A stretch of DNA of 64,000 bases. It comes from Sympetrum striolatum (taxonomy: Eukaryota > Arthropoda > Insecta > Odonata > Libellulidae). Each line of letters starts with the position of its first letter. Position 1 is the first letter of the stretch. Location: NCBI GenBank assembly GCA_947579665.1, contig OX388343.1, positions 105,157,657-105,221,656 on the forward strand, read 5' to 3'. Of this stretch, positions 1 to 14,050 are shown piece after piece. Below the pieces are notes generated by a model. The model had not been told where the DNA came from. It ran no database searches and worked only from the letters and a program-made list of their open reading frames with translations. The position numbers and the translations under genes are program-made.

Positions 1-742
1 ATTATTTTTTTTCGGTATTGCTACTTCCTGTTAATCTTTCATTGTGTACTACCTTAATTCATAGTCATAAACTGTAAATGATGTTATAATAACTTTAGCA
101 TAACAATTATATGAATGATATAAAGAAAATTACTTTATTTTGAGATATTCAGCATTTTGTATGATATGTAATATAAATATTAGGTTACAAACATAAGGTA
201 CAGAACGTAGCAGAAAAATATTAATTGCGACTAGACATCAGGAATGACCTTACAAAAATGTGCATTGATAATTCCTTCATTAATAAGATTTGATTGCGAT
301 GTGAAAATGAAAATCTCTCCTCATTTTGAATACAATAATGGATGGCAAAATAACTTAAAATGATCATTAATGAACAAAGGTTTTATGTCACCCAGTTTAA
401 ATGAATTATGATGAAATGAAATATTAATACACAGCAGCAGTCTATAGTGTATGGCCTACATCTTTGGCATACTTTCCAATTTTCGAAAGAATAAGAAATA
501 AAACTGCATTGTTTGGTGAATTTAGTCCTTTCTTGATATGTAATTCCTCCAAAGAAACACTTCACTCATCCAATGCTCCAAAGGACATGTAAATTCCATT
601 TCGACTGTTACTGCACAGCCTAATGAGATCACAAGTATCCTTCCTTTCATGACCTATAACACCAAAATCAATCCTAATGTTCTCAGTCCAATGGTTTGTA
701 AATCAACAGATCTAGGGATTAACTTCTCTACTTGCATTATTA
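1..742. other. 3' flank / probable 3' UTR of the TMEM205-like gene
   Basis: This AT-rich stretch follows the stop codon of the minus-strand TMEM205-like gene. No ORF here looks like a gene. On the minus strand an AATAAA polyadenylation hexamer is read at 139-134, so a 3' UTR of roughly 600 bases is possible. That is inference; nothing shows the real cleavage site. Confidence 0.35.
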
Positions 743-3429
743 TCATAGACAAATATGCTGAGCCAAATGATGAAGATGGAAGGTGGTGCAAGCCATAGAG
801 AATATGTTGCACACAGCAGTAGCAGTATGTGCCCGGCGGAAATAAACACAGTATTGGGAGTAGCGGGGACACTTAGCCATGGCAGTAGGGGAAGCTAACT
901 CCTCCATTTTATGTTTGATTTCCATGAATCTGACCAGAGGGGGGCAGAGGTACAGTCTAGTGAACAGCTGAACAGCAAAGCAAGCACACATGGCTATCAC
1001 CTAGTGAAAGATACAGAGAATAAGAATTAGCATATCTAGAAACAGTATTTATCATCTAATCAGATAGAATTCAAAGTAGTTTTTTTGGGAAGTTTGTTTT
1101 TACAGATCTGTGACTCATACCTTTATATTTTAGAATAATTTAAGAAGCCAAAGATTAATCATTAATTTCTATTACTCCTCTGATATTTAAGTAAACATCA
1201 ACTGTAGTTAATGATTAGGCATATAATGCTCCCTAAATTAATTTTAGGTAAAACGAACTTTAGATAATGCCATAAGAAAGACTTAAATGTAGAAGCTTAA
1301 AAACACACTTCAATCAATTGATTATTATTTTTATTCATATACACAATATCTAAATACAATTATACTAACCTGTGATTTTCCTTCTCCATCTTTAAGGGAA
1401 TGCAGTTGAGAATAAGTGTAAAGAGAAATTAAACTAAGGAAGCCAGTCAAGGTGAAGTAAAGCGGGAAGAGAACCTTCTGAATTTGACCAAATATATGCT
1501 TTGGCAATGTAAAATATAAGGATAGACCTGCAAAGAAAAGAAAGTATGTATAAATTTCAGTATTATGCAAATGATAACTACAAGAAATTTAAACCTAAAA
1601 TTAGGAAATTACAAAAATAAATATGCATTATTAATTTATGGTATACTTAGTCATTTTAAAGCTACTTGAAAAGTAGTTGTTTAATGATTATTAATGTTAT
1701 TTTTACCTGAAACAAAAGTCATCCATATTTGTGAGCCATATTGTATGGCAAACGCAGTCAAATGAAGAAGCGAAAGAAGCTGCCGCAGTCTTGTGCCGTG
1801 AGATGCATCAGCTTTAGAAGGATAAAATATTGCAGATAAAACTAGGACAACAGCTACCGCAATTACATGACCAGGTTGAGTAGTTTTTTGTATCACCCTG
1901 AAAATAAATTATGGAATGAATGATTTTAAGCTCGAATGCAAATAAAATAATTTATATGTCATTTTAGAAGTTGGATTTTTCTTTCAAAAAGACTAGCACT
2001 ATAAAATACATATGGGCAACTAAGAATTAATTTTACAAATTTAAATTGTAAACAAAAGATTACTCTTAAGCAACTCTCCCTTCAGGAAGTATTTGCAGTC
2101 ATTTCACAAAAATTTAAAATCTATCGTTGAATAAATATAACCTGCAACAATTTCAATTTTCATTGAAAATTTTTACTCTTAAACCGGATTTTAAACAATC
2201 ATTAAATCTTAATTCAATTCCAACTATCGTATTTTTATAATAAAAGGAACACTTGCATAGAATATTTGAAGAGCGGCGTATATTAAAATTTACACACTAG
2301 GAATAAATCTCCCATTCAAGCTGATAATTATATTGTTGCATTATATTAATAAAGAATGCCAATCCACTAAATAAGCACCTGAAATAGGCTTATCTCAGAA
2401 GAAAAAAATAAAAGAATCAAGAGTACACTAGTGTGCGAGGTTAAATGAATTTGCTTCAAAATAAGAAAGAAATAGATCAGTAAATATTACAAGCTACGGA
2501 AGTATAACTCCTCCATTATCTTAAGTAAGGAGCAGATAAAGACTGATTAATTTGATAATAAATAAAATATTACGATCATAAAGATGTCTTTCAGAGTAGT
2601 GGAAGTAATCAACATAGCTTTAGTATAACTTTATTGAAAGCATCCACTGCAGATGTTCAATGTCAAACTCGCAGGGGATATTTTATTGTGGAAGCCCTCG
2701 ACGTTCCCAACAGCGAAGTTAAATCGAAAGCCGACAGTTTTATTGCGATGAGCGAAGGATCACCATCACGTAACGCAGTACGGGGACAACGTCGGAAATA
2801 AAAAGATCACTTCCAGAAAATTTCTTAAAAGCCGCTCCCGTCTGATAGATTCAATAAAAATTTCTGTAAAAAGCACTTCTCATCGCGAAGTATTCTAATA
2901 TAATATTAAACACCCCTCTAACACTAGAATATTCAACGAAGCGAGTACAAAATTTTATATCTTCACAAAGATAAGAATTGGTGGGAATTGTATGCTAAGA
3001 TTCACGCTCGAAATTTACGTAAATTTTATTGAGAGCCTCATTACGGAAGATATATTGATGTAATTAAAAAACGCGAGATCACAAAAAATAATTTAAGTCA
3101 ATTCGTCATTTTCCGATTAACAGGATTTAAGTAAGAATGATTTTCTAAAAAAGGAATAGGGACGTTGAATTATTTGATAAAAAAGGGTAAATAAAACCGT
3201 GTTATAGCCGCGGGTTGTACTGAAACAATCATTTACTTTCAGGTACTTACAGTAATGCTTGCGAGAGTAGTGAGGCATGAGCCGGCTTCTTGGCCCCAGT
3301 ATCCTGCGATGATAAGGGTTTTACTTGGAACGGGTGCCCGGCTTCCTGCCGAGCCACCCACCTGGGCTTCTTCTCGGAGAAAACCCTGGTCACACCTTCG
3401 CTCTCAGACGGTTTCGAACGAACACACAT
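743..3429 (-). CDS. TMEM205-like transmembrane protein (DUF4149 family), four coding exons
   Basis: Spliced gene with coding segments 3429-3251, 1897-1707, 1527-1370 and 1000-743, totalling 786 bases (261 residues plus stop). Every intron is GT-AG: donors GTAAGT at 3250, GTAAAA at 1706 and GTTAGT at 1369, with acceptors CAG, CAG and TAG before 1897, 1527 and 1000. Phases agree at each junction. The start is the first ATG (3429) in its frame after an upstream stop, with A at -3. Residues 1-60 are hydrophilic. Hydrophobic segments lie at about 71-86, 97-123, 142-162, 177-194 and 237-259. The family signature is seen in SQIWMTFVSG followed by LPKHIFGQIQKVLFPLYF, near residues 114-145. TMEM205 proteins are multi-pass membrane proteins; the human protein has been linked to cisplatin tolerance, and its biochemical role is unclear. 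The ~60-residue N-terminal extension makes this longer than the 189-residue human protein. The 1.35-kb first intron shows no other feature. Confidence 0.87.
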
Positions 3430-3640
3430 TGTAATTTTCACGTCTTCGGCAAAGGGAGAAGCGACCTATATTATATTCACTAGACTTTCCACCCCCTCTC
3501 CGCGGTATTTGTGTGCGCGCGCACCTACCAGACCTCTCCTCCCCCAGACGAGCCTCCTATATCCTCATTCCCTTCCTCATCTGCAAAACCTGATTTCAAT
3601 TTCGCCGTAACAGGGAAACTTAAAAAAATCAGTATGACGA
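3430..3640 (-). promoter_or_regulatory. CpG-rich 5' region of the TMEM205-like gene
   Basis: The AT-rich background gives way here to a GC- and CpG-richer patch overlapping exon 1 and extending upstream, with pyrimidine-rich plus-strand runs around 3487-3600. Position just upstream of the coding start makes it the likely promoter and 5' UTR. No TATA box or other element is claimed. Confidence 0.35.
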
Positions 3641-5890
3641 TCGAGCGGAGATGAATGCATGCGGAATTTTTACGACCCCTAGAAGTCTTACAGGCAAAAT
3701 ATTTACGTCAGGAAATACAAACAAATTTCATTCTAGGAACTTTGCCCTCTTCTCAGTAATTTCACCTGCGAGGAAGACTCCTCGTGCGGGAATTTCCCTC
3801 AATCTTTCACGGGAAGAGGTTTTTTATTTCCGTTTCTTAATGATAGCTTATTATTATGACCTCATGCGAAACAAAAATACAGGAAAAACCCGCGTAAAAT
3901 TTTGTATTATAATTAATTTAGTTCGAATCATTCATCACCAACAATGTAAGCTGTCATGTCTGTTGAATACGCAACTAATTTGAAACGAATTAGTGGAGGA
4001 ATTGTTTGACCGAATAATACTTTATTGATTAAGTTGAACTTTCCACGATAGTTTTTAATCGGCCGTATTTTATGAGCATCGAACACAAATAATAATTCAC
4101 ATTTCCACTTCAATCAACTGTTAAAAAATAAGCTGATATTGAAGCGTAACTTCGTCTATTTTTTCCTTATTGCATTTCCTTTTCGTATGGAAGACAAGAA
4201 CCGACTTAACCTCAGGAGCAAACAGCGACCACTTGGGTTAGTGACAATTTACGGGTGCCATAAGTCTAGGAGTGTCAGGGTCACCGCCTCTAAAATCTAG
4301 TAGATCCGAAGCCAAGATAGAAGAGCCCTTTCCCTCATAGCAACAGCGTGTCTCCATCTGGTCACATTCGAGTCCATTCCAGAAAACGAAATCCATATAT
4401 TTTTTCAGTTATTTGGCATGTGACGGAATCCCCGAAAAGGACATCAGTTTCTTTTTTCTTCTGCTTTAAATTTAACCTTTTAAATTTTATGCTATTCTAT
4501 TTACAGGGCTGAAAGTTAATTCCTACATTATTTTTATATTTTTTCAAAAACATTTGAGCTAACAAGACTCAACTCTTTCATTTTAGTGTTATTTTTCTTT
4601 TAAGACGTCATGACCAAAGAATAGAGTAGAAGATAAAGCTAATAAAAACCGAAGTAAATAAAATTTTATCGCTGTCCTATCAAGCTCAAACGACACAACT
4701 GCTAATCAAATTTTTCGTTTTATTTTTCCTCGTAGAATCTCGCTTAAATTTTTATAGTCTGTTTCGGTATCACTTTAAATGCTGATCATGTCCTATTTTA
4801 TTGACACGGCTCATAAATTATGTTTGATCATCATAATTAGCATCCTACCTTGCGGTAGGTCCAGAATTGCCCTAATAAATTTGATAATTGGAAGCCGTTT
4901 ATTCCATCTAATAATGCCTGACCCTATATTTGTTTTATCCTTACATTGTTTTCCTAAATGCGTAGTGTACATTTTTTCAGGATGTGCTTATGGTCGTCGG
5001 TTTTGCTTTTTCATCTAAATCTATTAGAAATTCTCTTCCGTCAGTTTTGATTTAGAAAATGAACAATGGATATCCATGGGCTGTAAATTTTCCACCATCA
5101 GATAAAAGGTGAATTGAAACGGTAGATAGTTGGATGTCTGTTAGATAAGTACAGGCAATTTGCAGGACTTTAACTCATGGTCCACTACAGGATGATGGAT
5201 GACAGATCGAAGTTCCTTGAAATACTTATTATCTCATGCCCAGTTGAGAGTTTCAGAATACGGCGAACCTTAAAAACAATATCTTTAGCAGCATATTTAT
5301 CTGTTATCATGAACTTGCCTTTCAAAAACAAATTGCTTTGCAAATTTTGGTCGTAACACAAAGGAAAATTTTAGGGTTTCAGGATTCCATCAGCCATTTC
5401 TATGATGATATCTTCTCAACTCTCCTGTACAGACAGAGATGAAGACGTTGAATTACAGCTCCAAGAACATTTAAAACAGTTTCATCGTTTTCAAGCGATT
5501 TAATCGAACTTCATTCCCTTACCCTTGATTTTTCCCAATTCTTCAACACGCATGCCAACTACTACTGAGAATAGTTTCCAATTCCTCTAATTTCTTCATA
5601 TTGTTCTACACCTCTTCCGAATTAACCCCAAAAACTAATTTTGATGTTGATTTTGCAGAGCAATTTATATTTTCAATTTATGCCATAAGTTTTAACAACC
5701 TTGCGGGCATTAACCATTAGACTGACGCAGAAATCTTATTGAAATCTTTAAAGTAATCTCAAAGCAAATTGCCTAAATATACTTTGGATCTTAAGCATTA
5801 TTTAGCTCTCATTTTCCATTAAGAGGCTATTGGCTTCGATACTCTCTCACAATCAGATGGACGATTTCCTTGGCATCTGTTAATTTAAAC
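3641..5890. other. Intergenic, no gene recognised
   Basis: AT-rich single-copy-looking DNA. The short ORFs here have no recognisable domain, overlap on both strands and lack supporting splice sites. About 4200-4390 is somewhat more GC-balanced but yields no feature I can name. Confidence 0.4.
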
Positions 5891-5898
5891 CCTTAGTT

Positions 5899-6278
5899 CA
5901 GGGATTCCCAACCTGTGGTACGTTTCAGGTGGTACGCGTGGGTGACACGAGCGATTACGAGGAATGAGACGACCTATGATAAATACTGTAATTTGCAATA
6001 ATAGTTTTATTTTTCTTTTATTATAAATATATTATTTGTATACATATATCTATTTACATTTTTAAATGAAACTTAGCAAGAAAAAATTGAAAAAAACTAT
6101 ACATATTTATTGTTGTCTTGATAAAGGGTTGAAAAAAACGAAATGCATTATTAAAAATATATATTATTATTAGTATTTTTAATAATTGTTGGCATTAATA
6201 ATAAAATATGAAGTTTTCTCAGTAGTTTAATAAAAAATGGGCGCTTTTCCGACATTAAATACAGGTTAGGAACCCCTG
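5899..6278. mobile_element. hAT-type MITE, ~380 bp
   Basis: The left end begins CAGGGATTCCCAACCTGTGG and the right end, reverse-complemented, begins CAGGGGTTCCTAACCTGTA, giving inverted termini of about 20 bp with two mismatches. Flanking octamers are CCTTAGTT at 5891-5898 and CCTTAGCG at 6279-6286, six of eight identical, consistent with an aged 8-bp hAT target duplication. The interior is AT-rich and has no transposase, so it is non-autonomous. Confidence 0.82.
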
Positions 6279-6286
6279 CCTTAGCG

Positions 6287-7589
6287 GAAGAATTTTTTTC
6301 TTCGGATATAGCCAAATTTATGGATTTAATCCTTAAAAGGTTTCTATAATCATGAATATTTCGTGCCGAAGTTCCGAAAAATTCCATTGACCTTGCCTAA
6401 AAAGTAAAAAAATCTGTGGAGCTTTTAAGCTTTAGAACGTTTTTTTCGAGCCCTGTTGAGGTTTTAAAAGTTTCTTGTTGGCGAGGCATGGTGAGGATTG
6501 CTTGAATTATCGGAGAATTTTAACGCAGAGCAACAATTCTACGAGCAAATAAAGAAGTAAAATTACATGTTTAGAATCTCAGCAGAGGAATACAAGTCCC
6601 CAAAGAAATATTCTCAATATAATTCACAATTAAATAATACTGGTTTTTATTAGCCGCAGTCTTTCCCTAAAGAGTGGAGTAAGTGAGGTCTTCTCAGACT
6701 TTCATTGCGGTATTATTTGTATCTCCCATAAAGGAATACACGCATTTAAATATTCTCTACGCTTATTTCACATATCTAAGGAAAAATAAAATATAAATAA
6801 TTCTACAAAAGTTTCCTCAAAATGTTATCTTAATTTTCCCTCGTGAAATTTTTATATTAAACTCCTTGGATATAGGCAATATGTCTCTAATAAGCTGGTT
6901 GGTGATTTATCCCGTTTTTTCTTAAGTAAGAGACTAAAAACAGTTTATTAAACAATTGCTTAGGTACAATAATATTAAAAAGTTGTAAAATTCCTCAAGA
7001 TTTAGAATTATTGTGGAATAAGATAAAATAATACATAAGATAAATATTTTGGAATTGCACATACAATTTTTATATTGCTGTTGAAGATTTTTGGTACATT
7101 AAATTGTTTTGTATAATGGAATTCCACTAAGTATTGATGAAGTAGTTCAATTTTAAAGTAAGAGATGTTTTAGCTCTCTATTCTGTAGTTCGTTAAATTA
7201 TTGAAATTCTCAACTTTTCTAATCGAACGATTTGTGTATTTCCTGATAACTTAAGATCAAAAATAGCAGCAGAAACTCTCTTTAGTGAGACTAACAGCAG
7301 TTGATTTCGGCATTAATCTCTGTAATACTTTTTTTGAAAATTCGCATAACTCCAAATTGGGGATCTAGAGCGAAAAAACCCCAAGGCTCATACTTAAGCA
7401 GTAGTACTCTGCTTTCGTTTGTAATCAAGAGCTGGTCATTAATACCGTGGAAAAAGAGAGTGGAAACCACGACGCGAAATTCGGAGAAGAGAATCGAAAA
7501 GAGCAAATAATGAATTCCTTGTATCAGAGGTATTCAGCGAATTTTTTTAGCCTTAGGTTTGCTCACGATAATAAAGCAAACGAATCTTA
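6287..7589. other. Intergenic between two MITEs, no gene recognised
   Basis: AT-rich DNA. Two antisense-overlapping ORFs around 7291-7510 have no recognisable domain and no splice support, so they are treated as chance openings. Confidence 0.4.
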
Positions 7590-7597
7590 ATCCGAGG

Positions 7598-7837
7598 CAG
7601 GGACGTCGCAGCGGGGGCAGCTGCCCCACCAGAAATTTCACCGGGGGGGCAATATACTCATTTTGCCCCCCCAATCGAAAGTCAGTTTTGTTAATCAAAA
7701 TATAAATACACTAAATATTGTGCATTCTCATTGCCCCATACCAAAATGTTCGTATGAATTCTCTCTTTTTTTTATCAATTCTAAATTTTCTCATTTGGGT
7801 TTGCCTCCCCATGAAAAATTTCGTTGCGACGTCCCTG
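7598..7837. mobile_element. hAT-type MITE, 240 bp, with perfect 8-bp target duplication
   Basis: Ends are CAGGGACGTCGCAGCG on the left and CGTTGCGACGTCCCTG on the right, inverted over about 16 bp with one mismatch. The octamer ATCCGAGG occurs directly at 7590-7597 and again at 7838-7845, the perfect 8-bp duplication expected of hAT insertions. G-rich and C-rich runs sit inside the left end (7613-7672). There is no transposase. The small plus-strand ORF across its right half is an artefact of the element. Confidence 0.92.
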
Positions 7838-7845
7838 ATCCGAGG

Positions 7846-10800
7846 TTTACCTTTAGTTCCTTTTTTCTGTCCGTACGATTCATGAGTCACCTATAATCAA
7901 AAGTATAGCTTCCAAAAATATTTTAATTTTCTCGATAAATACATGCACTGCTTCATCACTAGTATTAGTAAATCATAATTGACGTCAGAAATGTATCTTG
8001 CGGGTTATTAATTATCTAATTGAATTCGATGGATCCGATTGCAATTCTTCGCAAACTGAAAACTGTGACGTATGGCTGTATCCCGTCAAGGGTAATTAGC
8101 GTCCGAGTGCAAGAAGATCTTATGGCGCCAGTATATTAAGTTTATCGCTATGGAATACTTTGACGAGTCAGGTCACTCTACAATTCGGCGTCCTGTTGCG
8201 ATGCACCCACGAGTCCCTTACGAAGGCTCTTTATGCGCCGTGAATTGGTGTGCCGCGCTATACCTAAGGGTACCATATTCCTCAAATAAGGCTTTATTAC
8301 GTAAACGTTCTCCCCTATGAGGGAAATAACCATGGTAAAGGGCGTACTAATAGGCTCTTCGACTTCTGTAATTTAAGACCTCCACTTATGTTGATTTAGA
8401 ACCCTCATATACTTTGCTGCAGGAGAGCCCCCAAATTCTTCGGTATGCCGCCTCGAGTATATATTTCATTCCTTCCTTGGTCATTTCTTCTTCTACCAAT
8501 TGACTTTAAAAGTCTTATGATAGAAAGACTTATCGAGAGGATATTTTGTGTTGCCAGTTTCAAAATTTAAGTAATAGATCAGACGTTCCAATTAATTAAA
8601 GTATTTGATTTTGATAAAACTGCTTATTACTCGTTCAGGTTCAGTTTTTAGAAGCTTCCAAGAATTTACCAACCGCTTTATAACAATTATTTTTACGGAT
8701 ACTTTTGTTTCTTTACGGTTGAGCGTAGATATTTTCATTTGTCCCAGCTAAACCGTAGGCATTTAAGGAGAAAGCACAATCAAAGAAATTTTAAAAGAAA
8801 AATTTATCTGGTTGAGGTACTTCAGAATAATATGAAAATATCTCTAATTATGATAAAATTAATAAAACTGGTATTTTTATTGTTGCTCAGATCAGAATAA
8901 TTAGCATTACCCTGAGAGGTCATCTGCCGGAAAAATCCGGAGTAGATAGGGTTTTACCGCTCGCCCTTTTTCCTATAGCAGGAGCGGGGATTTCCCGAGC
9001 GCGGGTAAGGGAAGAAGTAAGGGCAGCGCAGTGGATTCCTCGTACAAGGGACGGTGGACCTGATAAATGGCACGTGGCGCATCGGCGGCCTTTCTTTTCC
9101 ACGAACGACCAATCGAGGCGCCTTTTCTCCGAGCAGCTGCCCACGGAGCTTTCTCCAGAAACGAGACGCGAAGTGTCCTAACTCAAGGAGAGGCAAGAGA
9201 GAGATCAGATCGCGACCTTAAGATCTCTCAGACATCCACCCGAACATTCCAACCATATTTAATAGCCCGACATAACCCCGTTTATGCAAACGGCTATGGG
9301 ACTAATTTTTCTTGGTCGCAACAAGATCTTCTACGTAATTTACACATGTCCACTTTGAAGAAATGAGAGGATGGTGACGCTTTTTCATGAACTGATCGGC
9401 GTCGGTGTTGAGGCAAACCTAGGGTCATGTCGTGGTCTTTGGTTTAAAAATCAGTCTGCATGAGTATGCCATACCTTTTAATAATATGAATTACGTTAAA
9501 TTATGAGAACATTTTCAAATATAAATTATACTGTATCATCTCTCTTGTTTGGAATAATATCTTTAAACCAATCAATAGTTTACGGAGATATTTTTATTTT
9601 TCATCATGTCGAAACGTATCTTTTTCTCTCGTTTATTAATGCAAATAATAGTAATTATTCAAATCATCTTTCTTTTCTTTAAAAAGATAGAAATTTTCTT
9701 CGTATTTATAAACCTTTTTGTCTCAATATTCGTACGACATCGATCGTTTGACCTTCGGCCTGTTCGACTTCATCATTATGGGAATTTACGCAATGATATC
9801 GAGGAAATTTTCACAATGCATATCTGTCTGGCTCCATAGACATATTATGCCAGCCTCTTTATTCACTTGCTTTCTTCCGGCTCATGAAAAGGGAATTAAT
9901 TCCTTATGAGAAAAGCAGAAATAACTTCATTATTTGAACGGCATTTTAGACAGGGTACTCATAGTTTTAGTTTTCTACATGATTAGGCCTTAGTAAATAA
10001 AAGTGCTTTTGCTTGACCCGTTAGTGAATTTTTAATAACAAAATGTATTGTTTGAAAAGATAAGGTATTGTAATCGACGATTAATGAGCTCAAAAAAGTT
10101 AGTTTGACGTTCCTATTTACTTAGAAAAATTAAATATCTCACTAATTCGCAAAAATTCTCTCCCTCCCTCCTTGTACATACTTACTTGTCATAATTACTT
10201 TTGCAATATATTGTATTATAGTTTTATGCAATTATTAATGTTTAATTTAATTTTTGTTGATCTTTTCATATTTAGACTCTTGACGTTAAAGGATATAGTA
10301 GATTCGATACATCAAATTAATTATGTCGTCATAATTAGGAACAAAACAACCATGAAGTCACGGTCAAGCAGTGGATTCCTTGTCTTCAAAATTATTTGTT
10401 TTGATCGTTAGTCGTAATTTATTTTGATCACCATATGATACCGTTTTGGAGCAGATATTTTCGTTTCAACCATCGGATTCAAACTATTTAGCTTATTTTT
10501 AATGAAAAATTAATTGCAGAGTTGAGTTTTCACTGAATTTTACTCTATGATTCTGGGTATTTGGGCATAATGATGGGAGTAAGAAAAAAGTGGCTTATAC
10601 AATAGGTTGTAAACTGAACTGAAATAATTAAACTAAAAATAAAATACTAAACGTAAGCTGAACATAATTACTCTCTATAATTCAATATTCCAATGTCAGT
10701 TAATGTTAATCGATTTCGAGGCGATCAGACATTTACATGAAATTCTGTCTCTGAAACTCATTTTGAGACACTTCGAGAATTTTGTTCTTTGCTACACCAG

Positions 10801-13800
10801 AATTTCTTTCAGCTCTCGTGGCAAAGAACCTCATTTTCTATCGGAATACGAGATCCACACGATGGAGTTCCGTAAGGGATCCCCTTAACTTGGCTCCAGA
10901 CACTCGAAAGGCATTCACCGCTCAAAAGCAGATGCGGGCGGCGCATTCCCGAAAATATATTTGCGTTCACGTTAAGCTGACAGCTACCATTTCATCCCAA
11001 ACTTAAGGATTATGGTACAATCTTTCGATCCTCGTGAGGCTTAAGACATCAAAGGCACCATGACTTTTATTGTTGCTTAAGGAAGTTTAAGACCCTCGTG
11101 GACTGTCCCTATTTATAACTATGGAAACTCTTCCAAGTCCTTCTATAGTCTATATTTCGTATATGCAGCATTCGTAAACATTTATGTAGTTCTTAGGACC
11201 TTATAAAAACTTTATTACTTTGCTCTCTATTTTTTCTAACTTGTCGTCGATTCAGTTTTCGGTTTGTGATAGATCACTCCTATTCTGCCTGTGGACAGAT
11301 CCTTTATTTCGGTAGATAATTCATGACAAATTTGGATAAAAGATAAATGGCACTTTTTATAAAATATGAATGAATCAATGGAACACTTACAATTGTCTTC
11401 ATCATTGTGGATAAATAATTGGGAAAGTAAACAGAGAAAAGTATTTATAAGTGAATTGTAAAAAATACAGAAATAATAAGCATCTATAACGTATGCTTTG
11501 TTCCCTACTTTACGAAATCAGAAATTAATAAGCCTATTGGCTAATTTGTTTCACAAGTGTGAATTATAACTAATTTATTAATTAGTAAATATAAATTTTT
11601 TTAAATACTCTAATTATTTAAAATTGGTTTCCCGAAAAAGTACTGGATTTCTCTTTGTCTTGAGGCAAATGGTCACATGGACTTTTGCTTCGGATATTTT
11701 TAGATATCTCGTCTATAAACGTTTACCAAAGAAATCAGGAAAACCAGTTCCAATATGATCAGAACTAGTAGATTGATGACGTAGAGAAATAGAAAACCTA
11801 AAGGTCGTAAATTATTCGAATGAGAGAGTCCGCAGAAATACGAATACGAAATTATGAAAGGGTCATCAAGGCCGCAGAGGTTGAGTAACACCACCTCAAG
11901 GGGGTATTTTCGCAGAATTCTGAAAGTGAAAGAGATCTGTCATCAGGCTTTGAAAGCACTCAGTCGCAAGCCTTTTCTACTGTCAGCTTTAATTGTTGCA
12001 TGAAGTCCTGGTTTCTCAAAATCAGAAATGTTTGCCAAGAGTCACTTCAGCCTGCCTTAGGGCTATCGCAGTGATCTATTATTATTTCAGCTTAAGCAAA
12101 AGCCTCTTTTCCTTAACACAATTCACAGTTAGAGTATAAAGAGCGTATAGAGTATAGGTGAAGCGTAACAGAGTAAAAAATATGAAAAGTTCAAATGCAC
12201 ATTTTTTCCTCTCCTTATTGTGGAAATCTTCCTGCAAAAGAAAGGCTGCTGCAACCCGGAGAGGCTGGTGGACAGTGTAGCCCATTTGGCTGATCTGTTA
12301 GAGAAGGAAATCCACCATTGAGTACGTTTCTCCAATAAAACGAATGATTTACCTCACAGAATTATCTTCGTAAGCATTATCGAATTACGTCTCTCTAATT
12401 ATGCGTTCTTGGTTAGTGGTTTTGACTCATAGCAGCATCAGGTTATGATCTTCACAAACAGATTGGTATATCATGTCGGAATGGTTAAATACTGTTGAGG
12501 TTAATGATGGTCAAGTAATGATCCATGATTATACAAATACTGTTATTTCTATCTTTTATATTTCTTATATATTTCTATCTTTTGTTCTAGATTCATGCGA
12601 TGTTATCTAATGCTAACTCTGTTGTACTGCTATATAATTCTCTGTTTTAATGCTAAATCTTCTACTGACGACAATGCTGAGCGTCTAACATGGTAGTTTA
12701 AAATTACTATTTGTTTATTTATAGTGCAAGTTTTATCAATTAGAGATTACCTCTTCACCTTAGTCCTCAATCAAACATTGCAGATGACTTTAACTTAACT
12801 GGATATCTCAAATCTCTTTAAAAACTTAAACAATTTCATAAGCGACTATGAGGGGTATGCCGAATAAAAACGATTTAGGAAGAAAATTAAAATTTTAATT
12901 TGAAAAATTATAATAAAATATTAAATTATAGTTTTATTAATTTCGTATACTCAGCATCAGATGAATTTCACATGCGTAACTTCATGCTAGATGTTTATAT
13001 GAAGAATTAGAGAATATGAACTTTAAAATTATTGAAGTTTAATTTTCAGGAATTTTTAATGAGCCTATGAATCATTTCTTAGCGTCGTTGTACACGAAAG
13101 CGCAATATACGTAGCGGCGAAACATTTTGAGTCCATTGGTAGAATGGATGTCACATATGAAGTTCCTTTGGGAAAGTAATGAAATACTAAAGTAAAGAAA
13201 TTGTAATTCATTTAAAAAATATTCACTGACGTGCATCAATACATTTAGAAATGTTTTAGCTCCTAGAAAATAAATAAATGAAAAGGCCTTTTTAAATGGT
13301 TGTTCTTGTGATTTTATGTCTAACTCTGAAGCCCTGGTAACGAGTTATCAAATAACTGGCACGAATGATTTATTTACGTAGAAAAACAGTGTAGTCGATA
13401 TCTCCTTGTTATATATATAGACGCGGATCAATTCAAATATGTCATAGATATCTTCATATGTATATGTGTACGTATGTATACGTATACGTATGTACACGCC
13501 TATCGAACGTTCTCTATGGTGCAAACATTGAGTTGGATAAACAATTTAACTAATTAGAAAAAGAGTTGAGTTAAAACCTCGTCTCAATGTTGGAAAATTG
13601 AAGAAATTTTATTTAACATACATAAAATAACATTTCTGACGTTACTAGGAGGCATTTTTTTAATACGAAATAATTTTATCTATAAACAATTTTAAAGCCG
13701 TTGCGCTTTTTTAGGCTTTCGCCAAACAACCGTGGGCACTTTCCACGACCATGTTGCAATCATTAGTATAATATCAGAATGGAAGAGTAGCCTGGTTTTA

Positions 13801-14050
13801 GCTGAGAAATGAGAGAAATACGTGCAAAATGGAACGGAACTAAAGGTCTCGAAACTCTGCCCCACAGATTGGGAAAAAGTAAGAATTTCGTCATTTTCAA
13901 TTTTATCTTTCTCGCTCTGGGAAGGACCGATGGGGCTACATAATTCATTGTTTAAACGGAAAAAGGATTTGAATGGAAAGAGATCGCGATCCATTAATGT
14001 TGAAGCCCCTCTATACTCTTATACCTGTGTATCCAACTAGTATGACGCGA
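7846..14050. other. Intergenic, with a GC-richer patch at 8920-9260
   Basis: No gene recognised across 6.2 kb. At 8920-9260 the DNA turns GC- and CpG-richer and ORFs open on both strands at once, which is typical of composition rather than coding; it could be a promoter-like island. Around 13455-13500 lies an imperfect palindrome of alternating GTATAC/GTACGTA motifs. The remainder is AT-rich with short unsupported ORFs. Confidence 0.35.

Noticed and set aside
7663..7896. 77-codon plus-strand ORF
   Set aside because: Lies mostly within the hAT MITE and crosses its right boundary.
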